From: Elmis aenea | Taxonomy: Eukaryota > Arthropoda > Insecta > Coleoptera > Elmidae | Assembly: GCA_947652605.1 (NCBI GenBank) | Contig: OX393581.1 | Coordinates: forward strand, 28,824,788 to 28,888,787 | Reading direction: 5' to 3' | DNA: 64,000 bases | Shown: in pieces, positions 45,876 to 56,778 of the stretch | Layout: every line of letters begins with the position of its first letter | Numbering within the stretch: the stretch's first letter is position 1 | Notes under the pieces: generated by a model | What the model saw: only the letters and a program-made list of their open reading frames with translations | What the model was told of the DNA's origin: nothing | Databases searched by the model: none | Made by a program: the position numbers and the translations under genes

Positions 45876-46026
45876 TGTGACGATCAAGGTGTAAATAATA
45901 ATATTGGGACGATCAAGGTGGTAATGAAAAATACCAATATGTATAACGATGATAAAAAAATATAAAGATGTTGACATTTGTGCTGGAGATAGTTGTTTTA
46001 TTTGGTTGAACCTAGCAGACGTAACA
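45876..46026 (+). repeat. Short LTR of the Ty3/gypsy-derived insertion
   Basis: TGTGACG at 45876 and CGTAACA ending 46026 form the imperfect TG...CA inverted ends typical of gypsy LTRs, about 60 bases after the integrase stop. GACGATCAAGGTG is repeated inside (45879 and 45911 region). Only one LTR is visible. Confidence 0.5.
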
Positions 46027-46467
46027 ATATATTAATTACAAATGCTGTATTCATTATTTTATTTACTGTACCTATGATAATCACTATAACGGCATTTTTA
46101 AGACAAACCATTTAAAACTGACTCCATTTGGTGCCCTTATGAAGAGGGAGGTGAAACTTTTTAATGTTTTTGATTGTCCAAAATGTTTATAAATTCAGAG
46201 AAAGCAGTCACATACGCAACCTGAAGTCAATTGTTAATAACATAATAAAGTTGTGACAGTTTACATTTACATTAACTGAGCCTAAATTATATTTGTATAG
46301 AAAGGTGATCCTGTTCATAAGTTAAAATTTTTGAAATGTTTCAAGTTGTTTACATAATGTAAATATCAACTGAATAAGCCACATGAAGAAAAAAAGTTAA
46401 CAGTTTTTAAGGAAGAATTAGCAGTTTATAAAATTTTTCATAAAACGAAAATTTAAATTACCCTTCA

Positions 46468-46752
46468 TTGATGTACAAAACGATTCAAGTAGGACAAGTT
46501 TCTGCCTTTTCTAATGTGGACATAATTTTTTTTAAATATTTGTTAATTTCTGTTCCCAACGCTTCAATAGAGCGATTGCTTTTTGTCATTAGGAGAATTA
46601 AAAGTTACATTAGAAAATCAATTGGACAAGAAAAATTATTCTGTTTGACAAAAATGCGCACCGAGAACGACATTGTAAACAGGGTTGATTACAATGAACT
46701 AATTGACAATTTTTCAGCCCAAAAAGCACGAAAAGTCAAGACATACTTTTAA
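46468..46752 (+). pseudogene. hAT transposase dimerisation-domain fragment
   Basis: The frame contains VPNASIERLLFVIRRIKSYI, then SIGQEKLFCLTKM. This is the hATC pattern (ERLFS.IRRIK...R...GQERL..L). Upstream catalytic regions are not recognisable. Sequence from about 46090 to 46470 is probably the decayed remainder. Confidence 0.65.
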
Positions 46753-46759
46753 TTTTGTC

Positions 46760-47956
46760 ATATTCACCCCTGTAAAAGGTTTTGTGATTTTTCTTTAAAT
46801 TTACGTTGTAAATGTGTGTTTTTTTTAAATTGTGTTTTTTATTTTGAATTTATAGAAAGTTAAAGTAAGTCAAATTAAAAACAGAAGTACAGAAACGGAG
46901 TAATTGTATATTTAATAGACAGTGCGTCCGATACCTGAGGCTCACTGTTGGTAACTTCAAAACGACAATAGATATGCTCATATATGTATTAACCTATATG
47001 GATATGCTAAGTTGCTAAGTGCTAGAAAAGTTTCCTGTCAACTGGGAAAAAGTTTAAGATTTTTAATAAGTTCCTTGTCAAATTAGATACGTTCAAAGAA
47101 AACGATAATTGATGACTATTTAAAATTTAAATATGTTTCACTTGCTGGTCAAAAAAAGTTGTTGATATTTTAATGGTGTATAAACTGATGAAAATTTTTT
47201 CTTTTTGCTTGTAAAGGTAAATGTGAAAGATGCATAAAAAAAGGTTTACTTTTTCTGTTTTCAATGTTATATGGATTATTCTATTTATTTTGATTTTTGG
47301 TCTCTGAACAAAGCACGTTTTTAAAAAGCACCCTTTTTAACTAAAGTGCCATAAAACAATATAATTGAGTAAAATTTTCGACTGCAAAAGTAATACACTA
47401 AGAAGAGATAGTAGAAATTGTTTAATTAACACATTCAATTTAACATATTTTATCACAATTAATCTTAAAATAATAATTCATTTTATCTTCCAATGTTCCA
47501 ATATTTTTAAATAAATTTAAAATATATAAACAGCAAATAAAAACGATTACTGTACAAAAGTGTAAAAAAATTGAAAACTATAACATTGAATGAGTGAGTA
47601 CAAACTATTAAAACAATAGGTATTATTAGTGTTTATTTGTTTTTATTGTCAAGTTTTTAAAAATAATTGAGTAAGTAAAAAATTAATATTTGAGTATTTT
47701 TATCGTCCAATGGTCAACAGTTTTAAGCTTAAAAAATGATATATGGTTTTCTAAATACATTTCGTTTTATGACACTATAAACTGACAAGGTGTTTAGAAG
47801 AGATCAAGTATGAAAATAAAAAATCTATTACTTAAAAGAGAAAAAAACTTTATTTTAATGTGAAACAAACTATTTATAAGTACTGGGGTACTCGATCATG
47901 TGCAAAACCAAGTCAACAAAACCACGTGCAAAACCATAAGTGTAAACGGCCCATTA
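46760..47956. other. AT-rich intergenic sequence
   Basis: No coding similarity or terminal repeat pair was recognised between the hAT fragment and the foldback at 47959. Confidence 0.45.
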
Positions 47957-47958
47957 TA

Positions 47959-48489
47959 CCGGGTGATTCAGTTTGACTGTCGCACCTCTATAACTTTTTA
48001 ATTATTGAAAATAACCCCAACCAAACTCATATTTTTGGAAACGGCGACAAATTCTCTATTAAGTGATGTTCATTTGTAATCTCTACGATGACGTACGTCA
48101 AATCCACAATAGGCAACTGTTTTATTTTAAATTACATAGTATAAATTTTGTTGTTGATTCGGATAGAGAATTTAATTCTGAATCCGACCATGTATTAAAA
48201 AAGTATGCATACATAAGAAAATTTTCGAGAAAATCAGTTCAATACTTTTTTAATACATGGTCGGATTCAGAATTAAATTCTCTATCCGAATCAACAACAA
48301 AATTTATACTATGTAATTTAAAATAAAACAGTTGCCTATTGTGGATTTGACGTACGTCATCGTAGAGATTACAAATGAACATCACTTAATAGAGAATTTG
48401 TCGCCGTTTCCAAAAATATGAGTTTGGTTGGGGTTATTTTCAATAATTAAAAAGTTATAGGGGTGCGACAGTCAAACTGAATCACCCTG
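47959..48489. mobile_element. TA-flanked foldback, nearly perfect arms
   Basis: TA at 47957-47958 and 48490-48491 flanks arms of about 245 bases starting CCGGGTGATTCAGTTTGACT, with a loop of roughly 40 bases. The arms appear almost identical, indicating a young insertion or gene conversion. The end reads CCGGGTG on the left and CAGGGTG (complement) on the right. Confidence 0.85.
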
Positions 48490-49318
48490 TAGAATGTCAA
48501 ATAGAAGGTGGTTAGTTTTTTTTTTTTGTTAATGAATAATGAAAATGGAGCTAATAGGTTTGTTTACATTAAAAACAATTTTGCCGGCATTTTATTTGCC
48601 TTGTCAAAGCACGAGATACTTGTTTTGCCGGCTTTTGATCAAATGTCTAGGCGTTTTATAAAAAGCCGGATTTTACATTATGCTTACGACTACGACAAAT
48701 ACATATCTATAACTTTTTCTATTAGTAACTGAAACGGAAATTTCTTTTAATTAAACTAAAAATTTTTACTTTTTCGGAAACACTGTATATTCTTCAAAGC
48801 TATTAATTTATGCCTACGCAAAAGACGCTTTGAACAATTGTGCACGTTGCCCGAATATCCTATGCGTTAGGTACGTCACTGAATCATTCACTGTGGTATA
48901 TTTCATTCAATTATCAGTACCTATTTAAAAAACCAGTTAATACTGGTTATAAGCCAAGTAAAAACTTATGGTGTATTTACTTTTGATAACGTTCACGTGT
49001 TCGGCATTTCCTTATCAGCAAACTACGACTTCGTACTTGTTTAGCATACTTTTTTAATCTTTTGAACTTTATAATTTGGTACAAAACACTTAACAAAATA
49101 TTTTAGAACATAATTTATCACAGCATAAACACATTTTCAATAACAAAACATGAATCATCAACATTTACCATTTATTTATCGAGTGTTAGAATATCTTCCG
49201 CCGAAATTAAGGAAGCATCCAATTGTCAAGTAGGGGCACAAAATTTTGAAGTTTTGTTACTGTCGGGAAAACTTCATTTAATAAGGGGTTAACTATTGTT
49301 TTAAAAAATCACCTCATG

Positions 49319-49468
49319 GGTCAATCTAAACAGATGAGTCTTCCTTAGGTATAAACACATTTTACTGTGGTTACCTTTATTAATAAGAATCATAATCTCA
49401 ATAGCTACAAAAGTAACGTCAGTAAAATTTGTTTATACCTAAGGAAGATTCAGCTGTTTAGATTGACC
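49319..49468. repeat. 150-bp hairpin
   Basis: GGTCAATCTAAACAG and CTGTTTAGATTGACC face each other, and inside them TCTTCCTTAGGTATAAAC faces GTTTATACCTAAGGAAGA. The unit would fold into a long stem with a loop of about 55 bases. It is a small MITE or hairpin RNA source; no target duplication is clear. The rest of 48500-50320 shows nothing recognisable. Confidence 0.6.
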
Positions 49469-50327
49469 AATTTATTCTGATCTATCCCTTTAAATTAATA
49501 TAAAGGGATGTAAAATGGTAGAGTATTTTTTAGTCATTAAAAATGTTGTAAAAAAAATATAAGAAATCAACATAATTATAAAACACTCACTCTATATTTA
49601 TACAATTTTAAAACTTTTTATTTACGAGTTTGGTTATGATTTTTATATACTTGAATTGTCCCATTCCAGTTTGTTTGTATTGGCAAAAATTAATTGTGAA
49701 GGAGAAATTTGAACTGCCTCAGATGTTAGATGTCGCTCCTGATTACTTGAAGTGAATAAATTATTGTAAAATAAAATTATTTCATATTAAATGGCTTAAT
49801 AATTTAATAATGTAGAATTATTGAATTTTGTCAGGTATTAAAATTTGTTTGCTACTTAAAATACCATATACTACTGTGTATCAATCTACTTCGTGTATAG
49901 ATCGACTTTGAACTTGTCCATAAATATTTTGTACTTTTTTATATTACTTATGCTTATGCATAAGACTCCCATTTGTAGGATATTTCACCTCTAGTATACA
50001 TTTCCTGACAAGTTATTGATTATTTCCTTCTACTACAAAAACCACAAGTGTTACTTGTGTATAGGTCGACCTCAAGTTTTGCATGTCAAAACTCAAACCT
50101 ATAAATGGAAGTAGGAGAAAAAACACATTTGAACATAGCATCGCAAATATCTAAAGCCACTTCCGATTAAATAAAACGAATGTTTCTAAATAAAAATTAT
50201 CCACTATTAAAATGTTTAATATTTTGATAATATACACTTCATAACTCCACTGTTGTTACTAAACAATAAGAGGTTTATAAGATGTACAATTAATGAATTA
50301 TGGTAACACGTTACAATAACCTTTAAT

Positions 50328-50333
50328 TTTATT
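50328..50333 (-). other. Candidate polyadenylation signal of the SR-protein gene
   Basis: AATAAA on the minus strand, about 180 bases past the stop codon. Confidence 0.45.
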
Positions 50334-50510
50334 TATACAAGGCTGGTACAATCTTTAAAAATACATAAACCAATTTGTACTAACAGTGGATACATACACC
50401 TCAAAATTTTACATTTGGTCTTCTTAACTAATTTATAACATGCATCGAACACAGTAATACAAATATAAATATCTGTGATAAAATTACAGAAAAACTTATG
50501 AAAACTCAAC

Positions 50511-50667
50511 TCAGTAACGATGACGACGTCCTCCACTACGTCGGTAACCATCGTAGTCATCATAACGTCGGGTGGAACGACGATGTCTTCTATCGTTATC
50601 CCGCTCAGGGTAGTAATCTCTTGGGCGGTCCCTCCTCGGTGGTCTTCTTGAGCTTCTAGAATCGTAA
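50511..50667 (-). CDS. SR-protein exon 3
   Basis: It encodes the tail YDSRSSRRPPRRDRPRDYY through RRSGGRRHRY and the TGA stop (50513-50511). The acceptor is TTTTAG at 50668. It was recognised by phase continuity (CG|T completes Arg168). Confidence 0.85.
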
Positions 50668-51522
50668 CTAAAAATACGCTAAGTCAGGACCATTGTAAAT
50701 TTCATAAATGCCCAGTAACGAGCCCAGTTATCAACTTAAATAACCAGTTTTTGATCATCATCAATTTCACCACTTGTCATGAAATTATGTAATTGAAAAC
50801 CATGATATAATCCATTTACAATGTACAACCAAACCATTTAAACTATACCATAATACCATAAGCCTGATAAACCACAAATAAACGTTAATGATGAGCCCAT
50901 TACTTACACTTTTCAACTAAGTACTAGAGGGGAAAAATATAAAATGAGAAAATTACCGATCTTTATTTTGATCCAAATCGGGGCAGTCTCTGTAAAAATG
51001 ACCTGCGTATCCGCATTGATAGCATCTCATGTTTGGATGAAAATATCTTCGTCCTTGTCCTCTAGTGCGTGGCCTTGCATGAGTGACACGTATTCGTGTG
51101 CCTCCAATACTCCTGTAATGCCAAGCACCATTACCATTACACTTATGCACAAATTATAATCATTAGCTGACTTACGCCCCATCTGCTGCTTTTAAAGCAG
51201 CACTAGCGCTTTCCTTGGTCTTAAAAACTGCGAATCCAAATATTGGAGAACTGTGGGTCATCCACAGCTCCTTTAAAGTGCCATACTGCGAGAAATACTT
51301 TTCCAAATCTGATTTACGTACGTTGTCACCTATGTCACCAATGTGAAGGCGATATTCATCATGCTCGCTACTGCTACTACGAGATCTTGAACGAGTTTTT
51401 GAACGACTTGATTTGCTTTCATGACTTTCAGCGCGTTTCTTCTTGCCATTTTCTTTACTGCTTACTGAATTACTGCGGCTTCTGCTTCTTGAACGTGATG
51501 ATGGTTGATCATTATCACGCAT
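50511..51522 (-). CDS. SR-type splicing factor with RS region, RRM and CCHC knuckle (3 exons)
   Basis: Coding exons are 51522-51176, 51112-50957 and 50667-50511, with GT-AG borders and exact phase, giving 219 residues. Residues 1-52 are an RS-rich tract (SSRSRSRSRSNSVSSKENGK, later SRSRSSSS). Residues 57-128 are an RRM with RNP2-like LHIGDI and RNP1-like PIFGFAVF. Residues 146-159 are a CX2CX4HX4C zinc knuckle. The tail is rich in Arg, Asp and Tyr. RRM plus knuckle resembles SRSF7/9G8 and Drosophila x16, but those lack an RS tract before the RRM, so orthology is not claimed. The expected role is nuclear pre-mRNA splicing. The gene is divergent from AMPK beta. Confidence 0.88.
50957..51112 (-). 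CDS. SR-protein exon 2
   Basis: It encodes the last RRM strand (SIGGTRIRVTHARPR) and the CCHC knuckle MRCYQCGYAGHFYRDC. The acceptor is TTACAG at 51113 and the donor GTAATT is at 50956. Confidence 0.88.
51176..51522 (-). CDS. SR-protein exon 1
   Basis: ATG at 51522 opens MRDNDQPSSRSRSRSRSNSV. The exon holds the RS tract and most of the RRM, ending AADG plus two bases of Ala116. The donor is GTAAGT at 51175. Confidence 0.88.
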
Positions 51523-52184
51523 TTTTAAATAAATTTATTCACAATTATGGCAGGTGAGTTAGTAAACTTGACGCCGACTAAAAGTTGTAAACAATTTTAA
51601 GCAAATTCAATTGTTTGATAACGAGTACTTTCTGTGTCGAAATTTGAATATTGCGCGTTTTCTTATCACCTTGGAATAGTGTATTACGTGTTTTTCCAAT
51701 TACCAAATCCACTACGCACAAAGGACGTTACTCCATTGTAGCACAAACTTCAAGAGCTTAGGAGCACGATACTATAGTAGTTTACAACAGAATATTACTT
51801 GATATATTGATTTATTGGCACGATGTACGTGTACAAAGTGTACACGTTCTGCTGTATCTCACTGTTTGTCCAGCTAGGAATGCCAACTTTATAATGTTAA
51901 AAACAGATAAAGTTTAATTTTTTAGAAACTAAACCAAAAAGATTTCGTTGTGAAATATTAAATACATACAATATTTATAACTTATACGGTCAATATTTGC
52001 CAAAAGTAATATTTACAATTAATAATTCTTTTAGTAATTTTTTATTTTATATGGTGGTAAATTGATTGTCAACCTTAACAAATAGTTGCCATAAGTTCAT
52101 ACGTCTAATTCAATGGTGTAGGTAATTATCATATACTGAAGTAAAATGTTCATAAGCACTTTTTGCAGGAAATAAGCAAACAAA
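51523..52184. promoter_or_regulatory. Shared 5' region of the SR-protein and AMPK beta genes
   Basis: The divergent coding starts are 662 bases apart. TTTTTGCAG just before GAAATAAGCAAACAAAATGG at about 52170 looks like a splice acceptor, so AMPK beta probably has an upstream non-coding exon in this interval. No TATA box was assigned. Confidence 0.45.
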
Positions 52185-52868
52185 ATGGGTAACGCAGCAA
52201 GTGGTGGAGGTCCACCTAGAGAAAGACAAAAGTCAGGGTCAGTGGATACTGTACCATCATCGCCTAGTAGAGAAGAACAAGTCTTTGTTTTCGATAAAAA
52301 AACAGACAACAAGCTTGTATATCAGGGTTCTCATGATGATGAAGAACCGTACTTTACAAAACCAGCTTCCCAAGATATATCGTTTGCGAACCCCAGACCT
52401 AGGTCTAATACTGTGTCAGAAGGCACTATAATTAACATAAATGAAAAAGCTTGGCCTACAGTGTTTAGATGGGAAGGTGGTGGTAATGAAGTCCTTATAA
52501 GTGGTACATTTACTGGCTGGAAGACTCTTCCGATGGTTAGAAGTCATGGCGATTTCGTTACAATAATCGATTTACCAGAAGGTGAACACCAGTATAAATT
52601 TTATGTAGATGGTGAATGGAAACATGATCCCAGTCTTAAAATTATTGATAATGGAATGGGTTCTAAAAATAACCTAGTGAGTGTAAAGAAATCAGATTTT
52701 GAAGTTTTCCAAGCCTTAGATAAGGATAGTGAAGCAAATGGTCCTTACATACACAAGGAATACTCCCAAGAAATTCCTACTAGCAAACCTTGGGAAAAAG
52801 TTTCAGGTCCTCCAATTTTACCACCACATTTATTACAAGTCATTTTAAACAAAGATACACCATTGTCG
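52185..52868 (+). CDS. alc: AMPK beta exon with N-terminus and CBM48
   Basis: Encodes residues 1-228, ending LLQVILNKDTPLS on a codon boundary. The donor GTAAGT is at 52869. The start is fixed by MGNAAS, the family's N-myristoylation signal. Confidence 0.97.
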
Positions 52869-53835
52869 GTAAGTGTAAAATTTTATATTATAGTTGTAAT
52901 ATTGAAAATTGTCTGTATTTGTTGAGGCTTAGTATTTAAAGTTAAAACTGTTGGCTTCGTTTGTTTGAGTCTTCTGCTTATAATGACTACCTAATTGCAA
53001 TGCTACTTCCAAACTGATAGCAATAAGTAATGTCATTTTTCACAAAATAAATTATACACATTTTTAAAAAGTAAAACATGTTTATATCTATATATATAAA
53101 AATGAATGTATGTATGTTTGTATGGATGTTTGTCCTTTATGCATTCCTATACCATTCATCCGATCCTGACCAAATTTGGCACAGACAATCTATAGGACCA
53201 TGGAAAGAACATAGGCTATATGAGAATTCCCAAAAAAATCGTCCGGAAAAGATATTGAGGAAAACGTGCCAAAATCTTACACACAACATTTAAATCGGGT
53301 CGTCTGGAGCGAGAATTTCGTCAAAATTTGACAATTTGTCAATTCGACGTAACGTTTAAACGCTCGAACCTTCTACGCGCAAGCCGGGATCTAGCGGTGA
53401 AGGAGTTCGGGGCTGGCTCCGGAATCGCTAGTATTATATATTCTCAATCATAGTCCACAACTTTTCTTTATCTTTTTTAAGCTCTTCTATGGTTTATAAA
53501 ATATTTTATTTAATCGTACATTTACACTACTTTCATTGATTATATTTTCATCATGTTACAAATCTGTAGTTAGCTATTTATTTGAAAATCATAGACTTTT
53601 ATTGTTAACAATACCTTGTAGATTTAAAGTTTGCAGCATTATTTTGTTCCTGTGTGTTGAACTGCAATAATTTTAACTTATATTTTAGTGTGAGCCAACA
53701 TTATTGCCGGAGCCAAACCACGTCATGTTAAATCATCTGTATGCCTTATCTATCAAAGACGGAGTTATGGTTTTGAGTGCTACACACAGGTATCGTAAGA
53801 AGTATGTTACAACACTTCTCTACAAACCTATTTAA
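52185..53835 (+). CDS. alc: AMP-activated protein kinase beta subunit, complete coding region (2 exons)
   Basis: Coding exons are 52185-52868 and 53689-53835 (276 residues). MGNAASGG is a myristoylation start. Residues 88-168 form the CBM48 glycogen-binding module (FRWEGGGNEVLISGTFTGW, PEGEHQYKFYVDGEW). Positions matching rat glycogen-contact residues W100, K126, W133 and N150 are kept (W112, K138, W145, N162), but rat L146 is Met158. Ser120 matches the autophosphorylated Ser108. The C-terminal ASC domain ends PEPNHVMLNHLYALSIKDGV...TTLLYKPI, which binds the alpha and gamma subunits. The subunit scaffolds the cytosolic energy-sensing kinase and ties it to glycogen. The gene is intact. A Helentron-like element sits in its intron. 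Confidence 0.97.
53086..53432. mobile_element. Helentron/Helitron-like non-autonomous element
   Basis: It begins ATCTATATATATAAAAATGA followed by a TGTATGTATGTTTGTATGGA stretch and ends with hairpin-forming GC-rich sequence and CTAGT before ATTATATA. Internal GACCAAATTTGGCACAGACA and TAGCGGTGAAGGAGTTCGGG blocks are common to such insect elements. It lies in the AMPK beta intron. The family call is from pattern memory. Confidence 0.55.
53689..53835 (+). CDS. alc: AMPK beta C-terminal exon
   Basis: After TTTTAG the exon encodes CEPTLLPEPNHVMLNHLYAL to LLYKPI and a TAA stop (48 residues). It holds the end of the ASC domain, almost identical to vertebrate AMPK beta. It is too short to stand out alone and was found by homology and phase. 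Confidence 0.96.
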   Translation, partial: CEPTLLPEPNHVMLNHLYALSIKDGVMVLSATHRYRKKYVTTLLYKPI

Positions 53836-54121
53836 CAAAATTTGTTTATGTAGTAAAGGTATTCAATAACATATTTATAAAATTGTGTATATTTGTTTAA
53901 TATGTACATCCACCTGTAGTGGAACTAATTTTGACAACTGATATTTTAACATGATAAATTGTCCATTTGTTTATTAAAAATTGTATAATTAAGTTAGTAA
54001 ATGGTGAAATAATACAACATAAATATTGTGATTGTTGTACTGTATATATAGCATTTATTTAAAATTGATTTTTGATTCTCATATACCAGTTTATGTATTA
54101 TTTACATGTGCTCTTATCAAC

Positions 54122-54127
54122 AATAAA
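54122..54127 (+). other. Candidate polyadenylation signal of AMPK beta
   Basis: AATAAA about 290 bases past the stop, followed by T/G-rich sequence within 40 bases. Confidence 0.55.
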
Positions 54128-54129
54128 TG

Positions 54130-55390
54130 ATATTTTATTGAAAATAATTTAATTGTTGTACCCTTTCATTCTTTAAAAAGATCGAAATGCAACTTTCCAT
54201 AAACCACTGATCTAAAAAAAGTTTGATAATAAATAAGTCTTATAATAAAATTATATATATAGATTATGTAAGTTACATAAATTGTACTAATATCAATATT
54301 TCTTTCATTAAACTAAGTAACTACGAAATTCATTTATTAGCAAAAATATTTTGTACTTGATATTACATAGTCATAGCCGGATCTACATACAGACAAATCT
54401 AGTCAATTGCCTAGTGCGTTGAACAAAATGGGGCGTTTTTTCTTCAACAAATCATAAAAATTAGAGACAGCGCTCACACGTCGACTACGGGAAACTTGTA
54501 AACTATACAAGCATGTACACGACTTCGCAAACTAATCATTGACAAAAAGATAGAAACTGTGTATCCAAATATTTATACTACATTAAGAATAATTCTAGTC
54601 ACCCACTCATTTGACTAATTCTTCCACGAAACGTAGTTTTTCGTTATTAAAAAGATTAAAAAACGTATTTAAGTGCCACAATAAAAGAAAACGGACTTAA
54701 CTCCTTGGCAATACTATCTACTGAAAATAAATTTACAATAGCTATAGACTACTCCGATGTAATAAATGATTTTCCAGAAAGAAAAAAAAGCAAGACGCAA
54801 ATTGTAATTTTTATATATGTTTTTGTGTAAGTTGATTGTAATAATATATTGATATTTTCAGTTTCTCCTGTTTCTTGATATATAAGGTTAAATTAAAAAC
54901 GATGGTGTACTGGTTTTCAAACATGTTTCGTTGGTTTATTTTCACCAACATCCTTAGGGCTGAAAAATGTTATTTTTTTATTGTTTAATTTGTACAGAAA
55001 ATTACAATTTTTTATAACATAGTCAAAGAAACATTATTATTAATACTTACAAGTATAGTTAAAATTTAAAATGGTACATTCGTGATGAAAATCAGCAAAA
55101 GGTCCTTATAAGAAAATTTGAAAACACGTGCTTGTAACACTTAGTATTATTTATTGCGAGTGGAATATGTAACGTGATTTGAAGTTGTCCTTAATAACTT
55201 CTTTTTCCATAGATATTACCTACTACTCGTATTTTTTGAATATTTTTTTTATTCACTTAATTTTGAAAATTTCATTAATTTTTTTATGAGGGTCAGTGGC
55301 GTATAATCCTTTTGGGGGCCCATTAGGATTTGTTTCCCAAAAAATTTGGTGTTTTTTTAGGTTAAGATCGTAACAATTTTTTTTTAGAAA
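54130..55390. other. Intergenic sequence with possible hAT scraps
   Basis: The stretch is mostly AT-rich. CAGTGGCGTATAATCCTTTT at about 55296 looks like a hAT end without a partner. No gene was recognised. Confidence 0.4.
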
Positions 55391-55398
55391 TACATATT

Positions 55399-56110
55399 TT
55401 ATGGCCCCATATAAGGACTTGCAATAGGGTCAACGCTGATGGTGATAAGCCATTGACTGAAGAAAATGCGCCATTGGTTTGAAGAGGTAGTAGTCTGACG
55501 GAGTAGCATCTGAAGAATATGGGGGTGAGGTAGGACTTCCCTGCCCAACTTCTTGATTTCTTCTTGAGTGATTCTGGCACTATGATGTCTTACGTTATCA
55601 TGCTGGAGAATGACACTCTTCCGATTAATCAGCCCAGGACGTTTTTGAAGTAAAGCGATGTTTAGTCTGTCAAGCTGTGTATAGTAATACTCAGCAGTTA
55701 TGGTTTCATTAGGATTCAAAAGCTCATGGAGGATAATTCCCGTGAAATCCCACCATACTGACATTACCGCTTTTTTGGGGTGGAGGCTGCTATTGGTGTG
55801 GAAAACAGTGGTTGTTCTGGTGTTAACCATTGTTTTTTTTATGTGGATTGCTGTATAAAACCCACTCCTCATCTCCAGTAATAAATTGTTTTAGACTTAG
55901 ATCTCTTTTGAACCTGGACAAAAGTGCACTGCAGATGGTTAAACGCTGCATTTTGTTCTAAACTGAAAGTTGATAGGGAACCCACATTCCTTCTTTTTGC
56001 ACCTTGTTTAGTTGTTTCAAGCACCGTTGCACTGTTGACCATGATGTTTTAAGCTGTCGCTAATTCTTGGATGGTTTGCCTGGGGTCAGTTTCAATTTCT
56101 GCAATGGTTT
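55399..56110 (-). pseudogene. mariner transposase pseudogene (DD34D type)
   Basis: Reading leftward, traces include ETDPRQTIQELATA (HTH), FITGDEEWVLYSN, SVWWDFTGIILHELL with the first catalytic Asp region, and ILQHDNVRHHSA with the second. A frameshift then occurs after VLPHP, and in the next frame YSSDATPSDYYLFKPM carries the third Asp. At least three frame breaks and an early stop show it is dead. No terminal repeats were identified. Confidence 0.8.
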
Positions 56111-56487
56111 TTCAATCTAAAGAAAAACGACAATACTTATGGGTACCCCTTATAGTTGACAAACATCTGATATTGGTCTCTTGGGTTATTATTTTAAAAG
56201 AAACACGTCTCTGTTATCACATTTTTTATATATCTTTCCATTTTGGCGCTATAAATGACAAATAAAATGTAATCATGTTTGAAAATTTGTTATAACTTCT
56301 CTATTTATTAAAATAGAATAAAATGTTATGAAGATTTTATACAGATTATTATGCTTAATTTAAAAACATTTTTTTTAACAACCTTGACTTTTGACACATG
56401 AAGTTAACATATATTTTATTAAATGGAAACCCTAGCTGGTCACAGCTCTGCACATGAAAGAGAATTTGCTTAGCTTTTCAAAAAATA

Positions 56488-56761
56488 TATAATTTTGCAC
56501 ATTTGTTGCAAAAAATAAACGAGATATGGCTAATTTTGTAAAAATGTTATTATTAAAGTTTGCCATGATTTCGTAAAAAAATGATATTTGCAATTAATAA
56601 ACAACTAAACGTAATATCCAAGTAAATTTTTAAACTTTTAAGCAAATCCGTGTGTTCTTTTGCATATTATAACTGTTTATTGTGGTATTGTGAACATGGC
56701 TAAATTTGAAAACTTTAATACATTAGAAATTTACATTGTTGTGCTTAAAACGTAGAGGCTG
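56488..56761 (+). repeat. 270-bp repeat, copy A (partner at 60552-60828)
   Basis: Near-identical to 60552-60828, sharing AAACGAGATATGG, AAAGTTTGCCATGATTTCGT and a short start frame MAKFENFNTLEIYIVVLKT. In copy A the repeat runs directly into the DUF7869-like fragment at 56779. Confidence 0.8.
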
Positions 56762-56778
56762 TACCAGCAGTAACAGAT

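Larger units (their letters stand above)
44492..46060 (+). mobile_element. Ty3/gypsy-derived insertion between 34-bp direct repeats
   Basis: A 34-bp direct repeat (44492-44525 and 46027-46060, ATATATTAATTACAAATGCT...) brackets about 1.5 kb. The inserted part ends exactly at an LTR-like terminus (CGTAACA, 46026) against the right copy, but no matching LTR follows the left copy. The insertion contains an intact frame that joins a coiled-coil N-terminal part to an integrase. It lies about 180 bases past the CCDC85 stop, so it may be inside that gene's 3' UTR. Confidence 0.75.

Noticed and set aside
48508..48732. Plus-strand frame after the 47959 foldback as a gene
   Set aside because: No domain, no family match, and 74 codons is within chance for this base composition.
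54361..54440. GCCGGATCTACATAC stretch as a hAT end
   Set aside because: No partner end or target duplication could be found nearby.
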